From: Dehalogenimonas etheniformans
Lineage (GTDB): Bacteria > Chloroflexota > Dehalococcoidia > Dehalococcoidales > Dehalococcoidaceae
Length of the DNA stretch: 64,000 bases
Direction: 5' to 3'
Assembly (NCBI RefSeq): GCF_014672715.2
Contig: NZ_CP058566.2
Location: 1,674,001-1,738,000 of the forward strand
Shown: positions 18,288-26,871 of the stretch, piece after piece
Numbering within the stretch: position 1 is the stretch's first letter
Layout of the letters: the number at the start of each line of letters is the position of its first letter
Program-made: the position numbers and the translations under genes
Notes under the pieces: generated by a model
What the model was told of the DNA's origin: nothing
What the model saw: only the letters and a program-made list of their open reading frames with translations
The model's database searches: none

Positions 18288-19383
18288 TCTTGCGGAAGCT
18301 CGCTATAGCTTCCATCCATCAATGTTTGGGGCGCCTGAGGCAGGTTGATCTTCCTGGTAACACTTGATGGGAAAGTCTACATTCAGAGATTGTCGCCAAC
18401 AGCTTGAGGAGCCCCTGCTCGCTGCAATCAAAGAGTTTTGCCTCGGAATAAGGCACCAAAAAAAGTAGAGGTGTGCCAGCCCAACCAGTCGTTTTAAGAA
18501 AAAAGACTCTTCTTGAAATCTTCGACCGTCTCGGCGGATCAGATTACATTATGAACCGGGTCGGAAGATTATAATATTTGAATCATAACCCAGAAAATCC
18601 ATTCCATATCGGCGACAGTGCCTATATTCAGGAAGCCAACAGCCAACTGGCTATGGTTTAACGTCCCCTTCGTCAATACCACCCGGACGGGCGCGTTCGA
18701 CGTAAGTTTCCATTTCTTGGCGAAGACTAGGTTGCAGAATTCCCTGAGGCGTTTCCGGTTGGTGATAAAACGCTCCCAAGAAAAGTAGATATGCTGGATG
18801 CCATACTTCCCGCCCAGGATTTTACTCCAGGAAACACGCTTGGCCGAGAGGTCTCACGTCTAGCAGCCCAAGAGTTGGTATCTGCTCAGAACGTGCCCTT
18901 ATCGGGATAGTCGAGGGAGATGCCTAAGGGACGTCGATTAAATCCCAAGCTGTGTCCGGCGGACAGGTCAGGTATGAACCACCTTACTGGAGTATTACCG
19001 CCTTGCCTTTCGAATTTTTGTAAGCTAAACTTTCGGTTCCAAAAATCTCGATGCTACTGTTCTATAAATAATCTATCCATTCGGAAACGGTGAATGCCCT
19101 ATAACGGCATAATCCGTGCGTGACTCCGCACGCAATTTAGCTGAGTGTGCCCCGGATAACGAAAACCCCAGACAACCTTGATCCGGGCAGCAGGTTTTTA
19201 AATCCCACGGATTGGATCTGAGCGTCAACAATGTAAGTCCGGTTGCCACCGAGAAGCCGACCAGTTCGGGAAAACTCAACGAAATCAGCCGGCCGCCACA
19301 GGCATGGTGCTGTACGACCTGGACAAGCGGTTCTTTCAAGCGCTCCCTAGAGAACCAACAACATACTATATTCGATAAGGTCA
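18288..19383. other. Gene-remnant region without intact genes
   Basis: About 1.1 kb between the regulator scrap and the IS110 element. It contains the radical-SAM-like remnant at 18569-18857 and otherwise only short frames with stops. No promoter, terminator or RNA could be supported. It reads as decayed accessory DNA. Confidence 0.5.
18569..18857 (-). pseudogene. Remnant resembling a B12-binding radical-SAM protein
   Basis: A leftward open stretch of over 85 codons without a start encodes KYGIQHIYFSWERFITNRKR, then FCNLVFAKKWKL. This resembles the region after the Cys motif of B12-binding/radical-SAM proteins, where a strand is followed by a DD.F..N..R...FC pattern. Upstream in another frame, LGFNRRPLGISLDYPDKGT is also protein-like. 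No CxxxCxxC remains. The identification is by pattern and uncertain. Confidence 0.3.
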
Positions 19384-19414
19384 ATAGCTCCTTTTAGGTT
19401 TTTTGTTATTTCCA

Positions 19415-19610
19415 CACCGGTGGGCAGATCCCAGCCTCTGGTTTCCTGGCTCCCAACTTAGCTTTTAGATACGGGCTCGTCCGCAAAAGCGAAGGCCCAT
19501 CATACCTCATGCGGGGTTGGCCAGGAGGGCAGGGGCACCATGTTGTGTACACGGGTTAGCTTGATATAAGCTCCCAAAATCTGACACCGGTGTCTCCCTG
19601 CCCACCTGAT
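19415..19610 (-). ncRNA. Candidate bridge RNA region of the IS110-family element
   Basis: The 3' flank of the transposase is non-coding. It is framed by GGTGGGCAG (19419-19427) and CTGCCCACC (19598-19606), a 9-bp closing stem around about 170 bases. Two ACACCGGTG copies lie at its two ends. IS1111-type members carry the recombinase guide (bridge) RNA downstream of the transposase. The position fits; the structure is not computed. Confidence 0.35.
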
Positions 19611-19627
19611 GTTAAGGAATAATCCTC

Positions 19628-20896
19628 CTAGCTGGCCACCGACACCAATTGAGGTGACCCGTAAAACGTCTGGTTTTTCACCATCGAAAAAGCTAAACGT
19701 AAGAGCTTGTTTAAAGCAGCACCGACGATTTCCCTACCGCACAGCGGATTTTCGTGGATCGGTCGTTCCCTTCTCTTTTTCGCCCACTCACGAAAATCGG
19801 CATTGAAACGTAGCATCGGGATAACAGAAGTCCAAGCGCAGTATCGTAAGACCGGGCGCCCCTGCTTGCTCATCGGAGTATGGGCGCTCTTCTTTCCAGC
19901 TGATTCTGACTCAGTTGGATTGCTACCCGCCATCTTTATCATCTGTTTTGCGGTCCGATATGCCTTGAAGCAGCCCAGTTCCGCGATTAGGCCAGCAACG
20001 GCGATGTAACTGAGGCCGGTGATCGACAGCAGATATTTACCCTCTTCGGTTTGGTCAACGAGTCTGGTTAGTGTTTGGTCTATTTCTTTGATGTGTTTTT
20101 TAATTAATTCGAGCTTTTCCACTAGAAAGCCCATCTCGGAGACCACTGATCGAGCCCCGGATGAAATGCCTATGGTCATCTTCGCTGCTTCATGAAGGTC
20201 CGCCAGCTTTCTACGCATTAACCGGTGTCCATGGTAATTGGCTTCTACTTTGGCAATGAAATTCTCAATGTCCATGCCAGCAACGTCCCATGGTGTAAGA
20301 CAACACGACAAAACGCCTTGCGCCGTAACCGCACATGGATCTTTGAAGACATGAACGAATTCCGGAAACACTCCGTCCAGAAGACCCTTTATGAGGTTTG
20401 TTATCCTGGTCCGCTCCTTGACCAACCGCCGATAAGCGTTATGAGAGGAACGTAGGTCTGCATATACGCCTTGGGGGAGACCGCTTTCGACGAACTCACC
20501 GGTGCACAGGAGTTGAGCTGCAACCTCGCTGTCCCGGTAATCATTCTTCCTGTGGTTCAAATCCTTCCCTTCGCGCCTTCGCTTCAATGTGTATTGATTG
20601 ATGAAACGAAATGGAATACCTTTCGCATCGAGGTAATAGGCGATATTCCGCCAGTAATGGCCACCTGTTTCGATCGCGAACATTACGCCGCGGCAATCTG
20701 CCCGAACCATTTCAGTCCTGACACGGCGTAGTAACAATTCAAACCCTTCCATTGCATTTTCAAACTTGAACTTGTCACGAATGGTGAAGTCTTGTGTAAT
20801 GGCGACTGCAGCATGTTTGCTTTTATGGGGGTCGATTCCGATCACGAGGTAACCCTCAGGGACTTGCCGAACTTTCCTGGCAGCGGTATTCTGCAT
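19628..20896 (-). CDS. IS110-family transposase
   Basis: A DEDD recombinase of 422 residues. The N-terminal RuvC-like domain has IGIDPHKSKHAA, with catalytic Asp at about residue 21, then AIETGGHYWRN and DYRDSEVAAQLL. The C-terminal Transposase_20 domain has LLSITGLSYIAVAGLIAELG and the conserved Ser region MIKMAGSNPTESESAGKK. The frame is intact, so the element may be active. It is inserted among remnants on the right edge of the regulator/dehalogenase region. Confidence 0.95.
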   Translation of the reverse strand: MQNTAARKVRQVPEGYLVIGIDPHKSKHAAVAITQDFTIRDKFKFENAMEGFELLLRRVRTEMVRADCRGVMFAIETGGHYWRNIAYYLDAKGIPFRFINQYTLKRRREGKDLNHRKNDYRDSEVAAQLLCTGEFVESGLPQGVYADLRSSHNAYRRLVKERTRITNLIKGLLDGVFPEFVHVFKDPCAVTAQGVLSCCLTPWDVAGMDIENFIAKVEANYHGHRLMRRKLADLHEAAKMTIGISSGARSVVSEMGFLVEKLELIKKHIKEIDQTLTRLVDQTEEGKYLLSITGLSYIAVAGLIAELGCFKAYRTAKQMIKMAGSNPTESESAGKKSAHTPMSKQGRPVLRYCAWTSVIPMLRFNADFREWAKKRRERPIHENPLCGREIVGAALNKLLRLAFSMVKNQTFYGSPQLVSVAS

Positions 20897-21176
20897 TTTG
20901 ATAGCTCCTCCTATTTAGATTCGGTGTTTGGGAGACCACCGTTTCTATTTTAGCCGGAGCTATCTCTTACTGTTAGCCAATATACTAATCTCTGCAATTG
21001 TTCAACAATTAATGTATCTATAGCTGCAAGGTGGTGGCTTTGAGAGCTGAGGTGAAGAGAGCGACTCAATACGACAACAAGGAATTAAATCACGTTTAAC
21101 GGACTTGCTTAACCACAAACTGGGCAAGAAACTTCGAGTTAAAAACAATCTCAAATCGCTGATTGACAATGCCTTC

Positions 21177-22802
21177 TTAGCCCGCCGGCGACTCATCAGA
21201 TATTGAATTCAGTGTACCGGGCTGGAGCAGCAGCGGTGGCTCAATAGCGGTGATCTCAATCTTCGGACACCGGACCGATATAGGAACGGCTGGATTATAT
21301 GCCGGCGATGCCAACCAATCGTTGAATATGCTCACCGCCAAGCCGGTAAGCGAGGATTTGGGCACAAAAACCTCAGGCCGGGTTATTGACTGGGCCACGA
21401 TGTGAGGGCAAGCACAACACATCGGTAATTCGAAGGTCGTTCCAGTCAATGTTTGCACCACGTGATTCCTGAGGGTGACAGCCTTATACCTACCTTTTTT
21501 GACGCTTTCAACGAGTAAAGGGAGCAACTGTGAGAAGGTTTCAAGTCCCTTCAGTGGTTGTTCACAGACCAAGGCGACAAACCCCCAAAAAGATTGCCAT
21601 TCGTTATTGAGTTGTTTCTTCTTTTCCTCAAGATTCGCGATTTCTTGGTTTAACTGAATAACCTGGTTGCCCTTCTTGATTAAATCACCGGTTTTCTCGG
21701 TGAGAGCATCAATGCTACTTTCCAGTTCGAGCCTTTCCTGGAGCCGTTGCTTCGACTGCTCCACGAATTTCATCCCGGATTGTTCCAACTCCCCGATCTT
21801 AGACTGGAGCAGCTGGTAATCATCTTTAGCAGATTGCAACTTTTTCACATAGGGTTCTAAGGCTGCCTTTTCGACCGATAGGACGGCGATGTCCGCGGCC
21901 AGTTCGCCCTTGAGCTCGGCCTGGGCCTCCAGTCCGGCGACGCTCTCCTTGAGCGCCTTCTGCTTGGCACTCAGTGTCGCATTAGTAGCTTTCAAGCTTC
22001 CGTATTCCACTAGGGAGGTCAGCAGCTCTTGGCCGCCGTCAACCGAAGTGGCCATTTTCGACTGCGTGACTATATTGGCAAGCAGCGATATGTCGAGCCC
22101 AGCGTCATCGAGTATCGCCTGCCGCTCGAGGTAGCTCGTAATAACATAATCCGGGACGCCGGCTTTCTTAAGGGCCATGGACAAGTCTTCGACCAGCTTC
22201 AGACGAAAGGCCGTCATAGCGCAGTATTTCATATACTGCGCCAGATCGTTCTCGGTGGTCTTTTTTTGTTCCTCCAGGCCCTTGATCTCCTTTTTGGTGT
22301 TCTTGATGAGTGAGTACAACTGGTCGACCTCTGACTGAACTTCCTGGCGCTTGTTCTCGGCAACTTTAAGGTCCGAGATAACATCCAGGCCCGACTTGCC
22401 CAAGGTCTCCTCTAGTTCAACGAGCTCCGCTGCCGTATCAAGGAATCCGGTTTCCTCCAGTTTGAGGCAGGCTTTTATGACGTGCTCGTAATCCTCGAGA
22501 TCAACCCCCAGTTTCTGAAACAACTCGTGCACCTTAAACCCCACCTTGGCCTCCGGCACCGACAAATGCTCCTCCTTGAGCTCGGCGGCCAAGGCGTTTA
22601 TCTCGGTAGCGTCACCGCCGCCAAACATTTCGGTAGCCGTCTCCAGTCCTTCGGTCTCAGACATGAGATCGAATTGTCCCCAATAATGGCTCACCGTCGA
22701 CTGGTTGACGTGGAGCTTGGAGGCGGTATAGTGTTGGGAGTGACCGGCGTTCTTGTATTCGATGATCTTCGAGATCTTTGAGGCCGAAAGTTTCTTCGCC
22801 AT
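21177..22802 (-). CDS. HTH plus coiled-coil protein, 541 aa, function unknown
   Basis: Residues 5-45 form a helix-turn-helix (ISKIIEYKNAGHSQHYTASK, then VNQSTVSHYWG) like those of resolvases or transposase heads. Residues about 95-420 are long helices with heptads (KNTKKEIKGLEEQKKTTEND; LNQEIANLEEKKKQLNNEW). The last 100 residues are non-helical with paired Cys (MCCACPH). There is no membrane segment. The layout suggests a DNA-binding scaffold, possibly chromosome- or plasmid-organising. It is divergent from the gene at 23029 with a repeat-bearing promoter region between. Confidence 0.75.
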   Translation of the reverse strand: MAKKLSASKISKIIEYKNAGHSQHYTASKLHVNQSTVSHYWGQFDLMSETEGLETATEMFGGGDATEINALAAELKEEHLSVPEAKVGFKVHELFQKLGVDLEDYEHVIKACLKLEETGFLDTAAELVELEETLGKSGLDVISDLKVAENKRQEVQSEVDQLYSLIKNTKKEIKGLEEQKKTTENDLAQYMKYCAMTAFRLKLVEDLSMALKKAGVPDYVITSYLERQAILDDAGLDISLLANIVTQSKMATSVDGGQELLTSLVEYGSLKATNATLSAKQKALKESVAGLEAQAELKGELAADIAVLSVEKAALEPYVKKLQSAKDDYQLLQSKIGELEQSGMKFVEQSKQRLQERLELESSIDALTEKTGDLIKKGNQVIQLNQEIANLEEKKKQLNNEWQSFWGFVALVCEQPLKGLETFSQLLPLLVESVKKGRYKAVTLRNHVVQTLTGTTFELPMCCACPHIVAQSITRPEVFVPKSSLTGLAVSIFNDWLASPAYNPAVPISVRCPKIEITAIEPPLLLQPGTLNSISDESPAG

Positions 22803-22901
22803 GGTGATATCCCCCTTTATAGTAGTGCTAAAATATAGCTAAATGGCCCGTCCGATGGCATTTATGGCATCAGCCGCATAGACGCCATCATCATTGCCAT
22901 T

Positions 22902-22983
22902 GTTAGTATGATAGTGTATCATGTTAGTAACAGCGCGTAAAACCTCCATATATACTACATGAATACTCCGAAATATTACTAAC
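22902..22983. promoter_or_regulatory. GTTAGTA repeats between divergent genes
   Basis: GTTAGTA occurs at 22902 and 22923, exactly 21 bp apart (two helical turns). Its inverse TTACTAAC is at 22976-22983. A TGATAGTGTATCA dyad lies between the first two. The region separates the leftward HTH gene and the rightward 23029 gene, so these are operator candidates, perhaps for the HTH protein itself. Confidence 0.45.
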
Positions 22984-23028
22984 GGCATGAAGTAACGATA
23001 CTGAAGCGAAACAGAAGGGGGCCACGGA

Positions 23029-23478
23029 TTGGCTACAGAGATCGCCTTTTCCATTCCGGTATCCGGCGTCATCCACATCGAGGGTGACATGATCACCATC
23101 ACAGTGAACCAATCAGAAACGAGCATCAAGCTGCAGCAGCCGGTGACGCTCGACAAGAAGCCCTGCCCCAAACCAGGCAAGACCCTGAACGACATTGCCC
23201 TGGAGGCCGCCCGGGAATTCGTGTCTAAAAACAACGGCGCCAACCGCTTCAGCGCAGCCGACCTGTACCGCTTGGCCTTGGACCGGTATCCCGGGCTCAA
23301 GCGCAACAGTTTCATGTCCCGGGTCATCGCCGACACCCCGAACCACCCGTCAAGCAGGCACTTCTCTTCAGGACGCGACTATTTCAGGCAGTTGGCGGCG
23401 GGCCTATACCAACTCAACGAAGAGTACCTGCCCGAAACCCGGCCGCTCACTGACCTTGACCGCAAGATCTGGCAGTAG
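23029..23478 (+). CDS. Hypothetical protein with winged-helix-like C-terminus, 149 aa
   Basis: It starts at TTG 23029 after AGAAGGGGG. The first 45 residues are beta-rich (IPVSGVIHIEGDMITITVNQ). From residue 50 on, helices and a turn (LNDIALEAAREFVSKNNGAN, FSAADLYRLALDRYP, then a YFRQLAAGLYQL tail) resemble small winged-helix domains of restriction-associated or archaeal type. Conserved family not recognised. It is followed after 11 bp by another rightward frame and divergent from the HTH/coiled-coil gene, perhaps a functional pair. Confidence 0.65.
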   Translation: MATEIAFSIPVSGVIHIEGDMITITVNQSETSIKLQQPVTLDKKPCPKPGKTLNDIALEAAREFVSKNNGANRFSAADLYRLALDRYPGLKRNSFMSRVIADTPNHPSSRHFSSGRDYFRQLAAGLYQLNEEYLPETRPLTDLDRKIWQ

Positions 23479-23489
23479 GAGGTTATAGG

Positions 23490-23987
23490 ATGTACCAGAG
23501 CACGGCTACCCTTTGCGAGCACGATGATCAAGAGCAAATCCCGGAGATTGTTGAGCGCGAGGCCCAGGAGTTGTCGGACATGCTGACCGAGCTGATTGAG
23601 AAGGCTAAGGCCCTGAAAAGGCGTCTCGGCGGGAATTCGAACAGGGATTCGAATTCCCTTGGGGGTACTTCCCTCCTCTCGCTTCATTCAATCACCACTT
23701 TGCGTTCAAAATCCCCCTTTTACCAAATCTACGGTATACTAATATCGATAGAGTTTGGAAACGAGAGGGATATCGTGAACGCAACATTAAACATCCAGGG
23801 TATGAGCTGCGGGCACTGCGTCCAACATGTCGAAACGGCGCTCAAGAAAATCGCCGGCGTGAGTTCTGTGTCTGTAGATCTAGCCAAAGGCAAAGCCTCG
23901 GTGGCATATGACCCTGTTAAGACAAACCCACAAGCGCTGAAGAAAGCCGTCGACGCGGCCGGATACCCGGCGACTATCGCCAGTTGA
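23490..23987 (+). CDS. Longer in-frame reading: helical N-terminus fused to CopZ
   Basis: ATG 23490 has a strong AGGAGGTTATAGG ribosome site. The frame starts with an acidic helical segment (QIPEIVEREAQELSDMLTEL), crosses a palindrome (GGGAATTCGAA/TTCGAATTCCC at 23631-23658) and runs without a stop into the copper chaperone. The part after the palindrome (to about residue 95) does not look like natural protein. A likely history is a small separate gene whose stop was lost when palindromic DNA came in. Whether the fusion protein is made is unknown. Confidence 0.4.
   Translation: MYQSTATLCEHDDQEQIPEIVEREAQELSDMLTELIEKAKALKRRLGGNSNRDSNSLGGTSLLSLHSITTLRSKSPFYQIYGILISIEFGNERDIVNATLNIQGMSCGHCVQHVETALKKIAGVSSVSVDLAKGKASVAYDPVKTNPQALKKAVDAAGYPATIAS
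23775..23987 (+). CDS. copZ: Copper chaperone CopZ (heavy-metal-associated domain)
   Basis: A 70-residue HMA protein starting at GTG 23775 after GAGAGGG. It has the metal site GMSCGHC at about residues 9-15, followed by VETALKKIAGVSSVSVDLAKG. It would carry Cu(I) to the ATPase encoded 18 bp downstream. The frame is also continuous with an upstream start at 23490. The normal CopZ length supports the internal start. Confidence 0.85.
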   Translation: MNATLNIQGMSCGHCVQHVETALKKIAGVSSVSVDLAKGKASVAYDPVKTNPQALKKAVDAAGYPATIAS

Positions 23988-24005
23988 TCCGACTCCAAAC
24001 ACGCG

Positions 24006-26570
24006 ATGGCCGGAACCAAGAAGAAGACCGCTTTAACCCTGTTCATCGGCGGGATGACGTGCGCCGCGTGCGTCCGCCATGTAGAGGGCGCGCTCAAGAG
24101 CGTCCCCGGCGTCGGCGAAGTGACGGTCAACCTGGCCACCGGCAAAGCTGCCGTCGAGTACGATCCGTCGCAGGCGACGCTGGCCGATCTCAAGAAAGCC
24201 GTCGAAGATGTGGGATACTCCGCCTCCCTCGATGTGGCTGACGTCCAGATTTCGGGCATGTCATGCGCGGCCTGCGTCAAGAACATCGAACGAGTGGTCT
24301 CAGCGATGCCGGGTGTCAACTCCGTCGTGGTGAACCTGGGTACCGCCAGTGCCAAGATCGAATACGCTCCCTCTATCACTCCCCTTTCGGATATCATCGC
24401 TGCAATCAACGAACTGGGGTACGAGGCGACCGAGAAGATCGTCGGGCAGGCGGCACTCGACAGAGAGCAGGAAGCCCGCACCAACGAGATCAGGCGGCAA
24501 AGGCGCAACCTCATCGTTGCAGGGACGCTGGGCATAATCGTCATGGTGGGAATGTTCCAGCCGTACTGGATCTTCCCCAACTTCATCCCCTCCTGGCTCA
24601 ATAACAAGGTCCTCCTGTTTTTCCTGACCACGCCCATCGTTTTCGGGCCGGCGAGGCAGTTCTTCGTCAATTCGTGGAACGGGCTGAAGCGCGGCCTGAC
24701 CGACATGAACCTGCTGTACGCCACCGGCATCGGCGCAGCGTATTTGATAGCGGTCATCAACACCTTCTTCCCCGACGCCGGTTTCGGCGGAAAAGAAGCC
24801 ACATTTTACGAAGCGGCGGCACTGCTCACCGCATTCATTATCCTCGGAAGATATCTCGAAGCAGTAACCAGAGGCCGGACATCCGAATCGATCCGCCGCC
24901 TGATGAAGCTCCAGCCCAGAATTGCCCGCGTCGTCAAGGATGGAGTCGAGACCGAGGTCCCGGCTGAAGCCGTCATCATCGGCGACACGATCGCGGTTCG
25001 TCCAGGTGAAGCAGTACCCGTCGACGGAACGATCGTCGAGGGGTATTCAGCGGTTGACCAGGCGATGATAACCGGCGAGAGCATCCCCATCGAAAAGAAG
25101 GCCGGCGATGAAGTGCTGGGTGGCACGCTCAACAAGACCGGCGCTTTCCGGTTCAAGGCGACGCGCGTTGGCAGGGACACCGCCCTGGCGCAGATCATCC
25201 GGCTGGTGGAAGACGCCCAAACGACCAAGGCTCCAATCCAGAAGCTGGCGGACAGGGTGGCCGGGCAGTTCATCATGGGCGTCCATATCATCGCGCTGAT
25301 TGTCTTTGTGTTCTGGTTTTTCATTGGGTTCGATCTGTGGTTTACCCCCGAAACCCGGTTAATCCTGACTCCGTATGTTCTCTCCGGCCTCGGGGTGTTC
25401 GGCTTTGCGCTCTTAACCTCGGTGACGGTGCTGGTCATTTCCTGCCCCTGCGCGTTGGGGCTGGCGACACCTTCGGCGGTGATGGCCGGGAGCGGCAAGG
25501 GGGCAGAGTACGGCATCCTGTTCAAGGGCGCCGATGCCATGGAAGTCACGGCTCGCCTCGATGCTGTGATTTTCGATAAGACGGGCACGCTGACCAAAGG
25601 AGAGCCCTCGGTCACAGACATCATCGCCATTGAAAACGAATCAAACGAATCGGTGCTCCAATTGGCAGCCATCGCTGAGAAGCACTCCGAGCATCCGCTG
25701 GGAGAAGCGATCGTCAGGGAATACCGTAAGACGGGTAAAGAGCCGGAAGACGCGGCGGAATTCGAGGCGGTGCCGGGACACGGAATCATCGCCCGGACTG
25801 AAGACCGTTTCATACTCTTGGGCAACCGGAAATTGATGGAAACCAACTCTGTCGCCATCGAATCCCTCGCCAATGACGCCGAAAGACTCGAAAACGAGGG
25901 CAAGACGGTTGTTTTTGTCGCCGTCGACGGGAAAGCCGCGGGTGTCATCGCTGTGGCCGACACGGTGAAGGAAACCTCAGGCAGAGCCGTCGACGAATTG
26001 AAACGGATGGGGCTCCAGGTGCTAATGATCACCGGCGACAACGCACGGACCGCCAAGGCCATCGCCAAGCAGGCGGGAATCGATGATGTCCTCTCAGAGG
26101 TGCTGCCGCAGGACAAGGCGGCTGAGGTCAAGAGGCTGCAGTCGCAGGGACTCAAAGTCGCCATGGTCGGCGACGGCATCAACGACGCGCCAGCCCTCGC
26201 CCAGGCGGACGTCGGCATCGCCATCGGGTCGGGGACGGATGTCGCCAAGGAGACGGGCAACGTCATACTGGTCAAGAATGACCCGCTGGACGTCGCCGCC
26301 GCGGTGCAGGTCGGGCGGCAAACGCTCGGGCTGATCAGGCAGAATTTGTTCTGGGCTTTCGGGTACAACACGCTGGCGATACCCCTCGGCATGGGGGTGC
26401 TGTACCCCTTCACCCACCAGATGGTGTCGCCGGAACTGGCGGCGCTGCTCATGGCCACGAGCTCACTGTCAGTCACGCTGAACACGCTCCGGATGCGGGG
26501 CTTCGTGCCGCAGATACGCAAAAGAGGTACCCCCTCTCCCTACCCTCTCCCCGTGGGGGAGAGGAGTTAA
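24006..26570 (+). CDS. copA: Copper-translocating P-type ATPase
   Basis: An 854-residue P1B-1 ATPase exporting Cu(I). Two N-terminal HMA domains have GMTCAAC (Cys 19 and 22) and GMSCAAC (Cys 87 and 90). The membrane part carries the CPC motif in VISCPCALGLATPSAV. The cytosolic part shows TGES (actuator), DKTGTLT (phosphorylated Asp), SEHPLGEAIV (nucleotide His) and GDGINDAPAL. The last residues (GTPSPYPLPVGERS) are encoded by hairpin-repeat DNA, so the natural stop was probably replaced. It follows copZ closely. Confidence 0.96.
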   Translation: MAGTKKKTALTLFIGGMTCAACVRHVEGALKSVPGVGEVTVNLATGKAAVEYDPSQATLADLKKAVEDVGYSASLDVADVQISGMSCAACVKNIERVVSAMPGVNSVVVNLGTASAKIEYAPSITPLSDIIAAINELGYEATEKIVGQAALDREQEARTNEIRRQRRNLIVAGTLGIIVMVGMFQPYWIFPNFIPSWLNNKVLLFFLTTPIVFGPARQFFVNSWNGLKRGLTDMNLLYATGIGAAYLIAVINTFFPDAGFGGKEATFYEAAALLTAFIILGRYLEAVTRGRTSESIRRLMKLQPRIARVVKDGVETEVPAEAVIIGDTIAVRPGEAVPVDGTIVEGYSAVDQAMITGESIPIEKKAGDEVLGGTLNKTGAFRFKATRVGRDTALAQIIRLVEDAQTTKAPIQKLADRVAGQFIMGVHIIALIVFVFWFFIGFDLWFTPETRLILTPYVLSGLGVFGFALLTSVTVLVISCPCALGLATPSAVMAGSGKGAEYGILFKGADAMEVTARLDAVIFDKTGTLTKGEPSVTDIIAIENESNESVLQLAAIAEKHSEHPLGEAIVREYRKTGKEPEDAAEFEAVPGHGIIARTEDRFILLGNRKLMETNSVAIESLANDAERLENEGKTVVFVAVDGKAAGVIAVADTVKETSGRAVDELKRMGLQVLMITGDNARTAKAIAKQAGIDDVLSEVLPQDKAAEVKRLQSQGLKVAMVGDGINDAPALAQADVGIAIGSGTDVAKETGNVILVKNDPLDVAAAVQVGRQTLGLIRQNLFWAFGYNTLAIPLGMGVLYPFTHQMVSPELAALLMATSSLSVTLNTLRMRGFVPQIRKRGTPSPYPLPVGERS

Positions 26571-26690
26571 ATATGAAAAACTCGACAATCGTTGCACCTT
26601 CTTCCATTGAGGAGTTGAGTATGGAAAACTCGACTATAACTGCACCACCTTCTCGTCGGGGAGCGGAGCTGAGTTTATGAAGAACTCGAA
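26563..26690 (+). repeat. Three tandem copies of a start-codon region
   Basis: The sequence GGAGttrArt(tt)ATG(A/G)ArAACTCGA, followed by GCACC or GCTGCC, appears three times with ATGs at 26573, 26621 and 26677. Each copy has a ribosome site, a start codon and the first codons of the small membrane protein. Only the third leads into the full gene. It looks like slipped duplication of the translation-initiation region. Confidence 0.8.
26573..26680 (+). CDS. 35-codon upstream ORF overlapping the small membrane protein start
   Basis: It starts at ATG 26573, 3 bases after the copA stop and next to GAGGAG, and encodes MKNSTIVAPSSIEELS and onward. Its TGA overlaps the next gene's ATG as ATGA. It arose from the tandem repeat. 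It could couple translation of the downstream gene to copA; it is unlikely to have its own function. Confidence 0.35.
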   Translation: MKNSTIVAPSSIEELSMENSTITAPPSRRGAELSL

Positions 26691-26871
26691 CATGGCTGCC
26701 GTGGTCTATACCGGGCTGTCGCTGCTGGCGGCTGCATTGTTCATTGTCGCCACCATAAGCGGCGATTACAGCTCCGTTGCCATGATAGGCGGGGCGGTGT
26801 GGGTATTCATACTGTCGATGATTATCCTGATGCCCCCGGTCTCCGGCGCGTTCAAGAAGCGGGGCAGGTAA
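26677..26871 (+). CDS. Small two-helix membrane protein, 64 aa
   Basis: Two hydrophobic helices (about residues 8-26 and 34-53) and a basic tail KKRGR. It starts at ATG 26677 after GGAG; an ATG 5 codons later is possible. It follows copA on the same strand, so it may belong to the copper export unit, but no known copper protein was recognised. Confidence 0.65.
   Translation: MKNSNMAAVVYTGLSLLAAALFIVATISGDYSSVAMIGGAVWVFILSMIILMPPVSGAFKKRGR

Larger units (their letters stand above)
19384..20964. mobile_element. IS110-family insertion sequence
   Basis: A transposase gene with non-coding flanks bounded by an 8-bp inverted repeat, ATAGCTCC at 19384-19391 and GGAGCTAT at 20956-20963. A second GATAGCTCC lies at 20900, just upstream of the transposase start codon. 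IS110/IS1111 elements typically have such subterminal repeats and no target duplication. The exact outer ends cannot be fixed without an empty site. Confidence 0.55.

Noticed and set aside
19073-19397. Short overlapping frames between the radical-SAM remnant and the IS element
   Set aside because: Neither strand gives motifs, ribosome sites or consistent composition.
20965-21176. Rightward protein-like stretch beside the IS110 element
   Set aside because: About 45 codons read plausibly (LLNHKLGKKLRVKNNLKSL), but there is no start, no family match and it runs into the convergent gene.
24806-26521. 571-codon leftward frame opposite copA
   Set aside because: Shadow of the GC-rich copA codons; serine/threonine-rich, no family features, no ribosome site, while copA has all P-type ATPase motifs.
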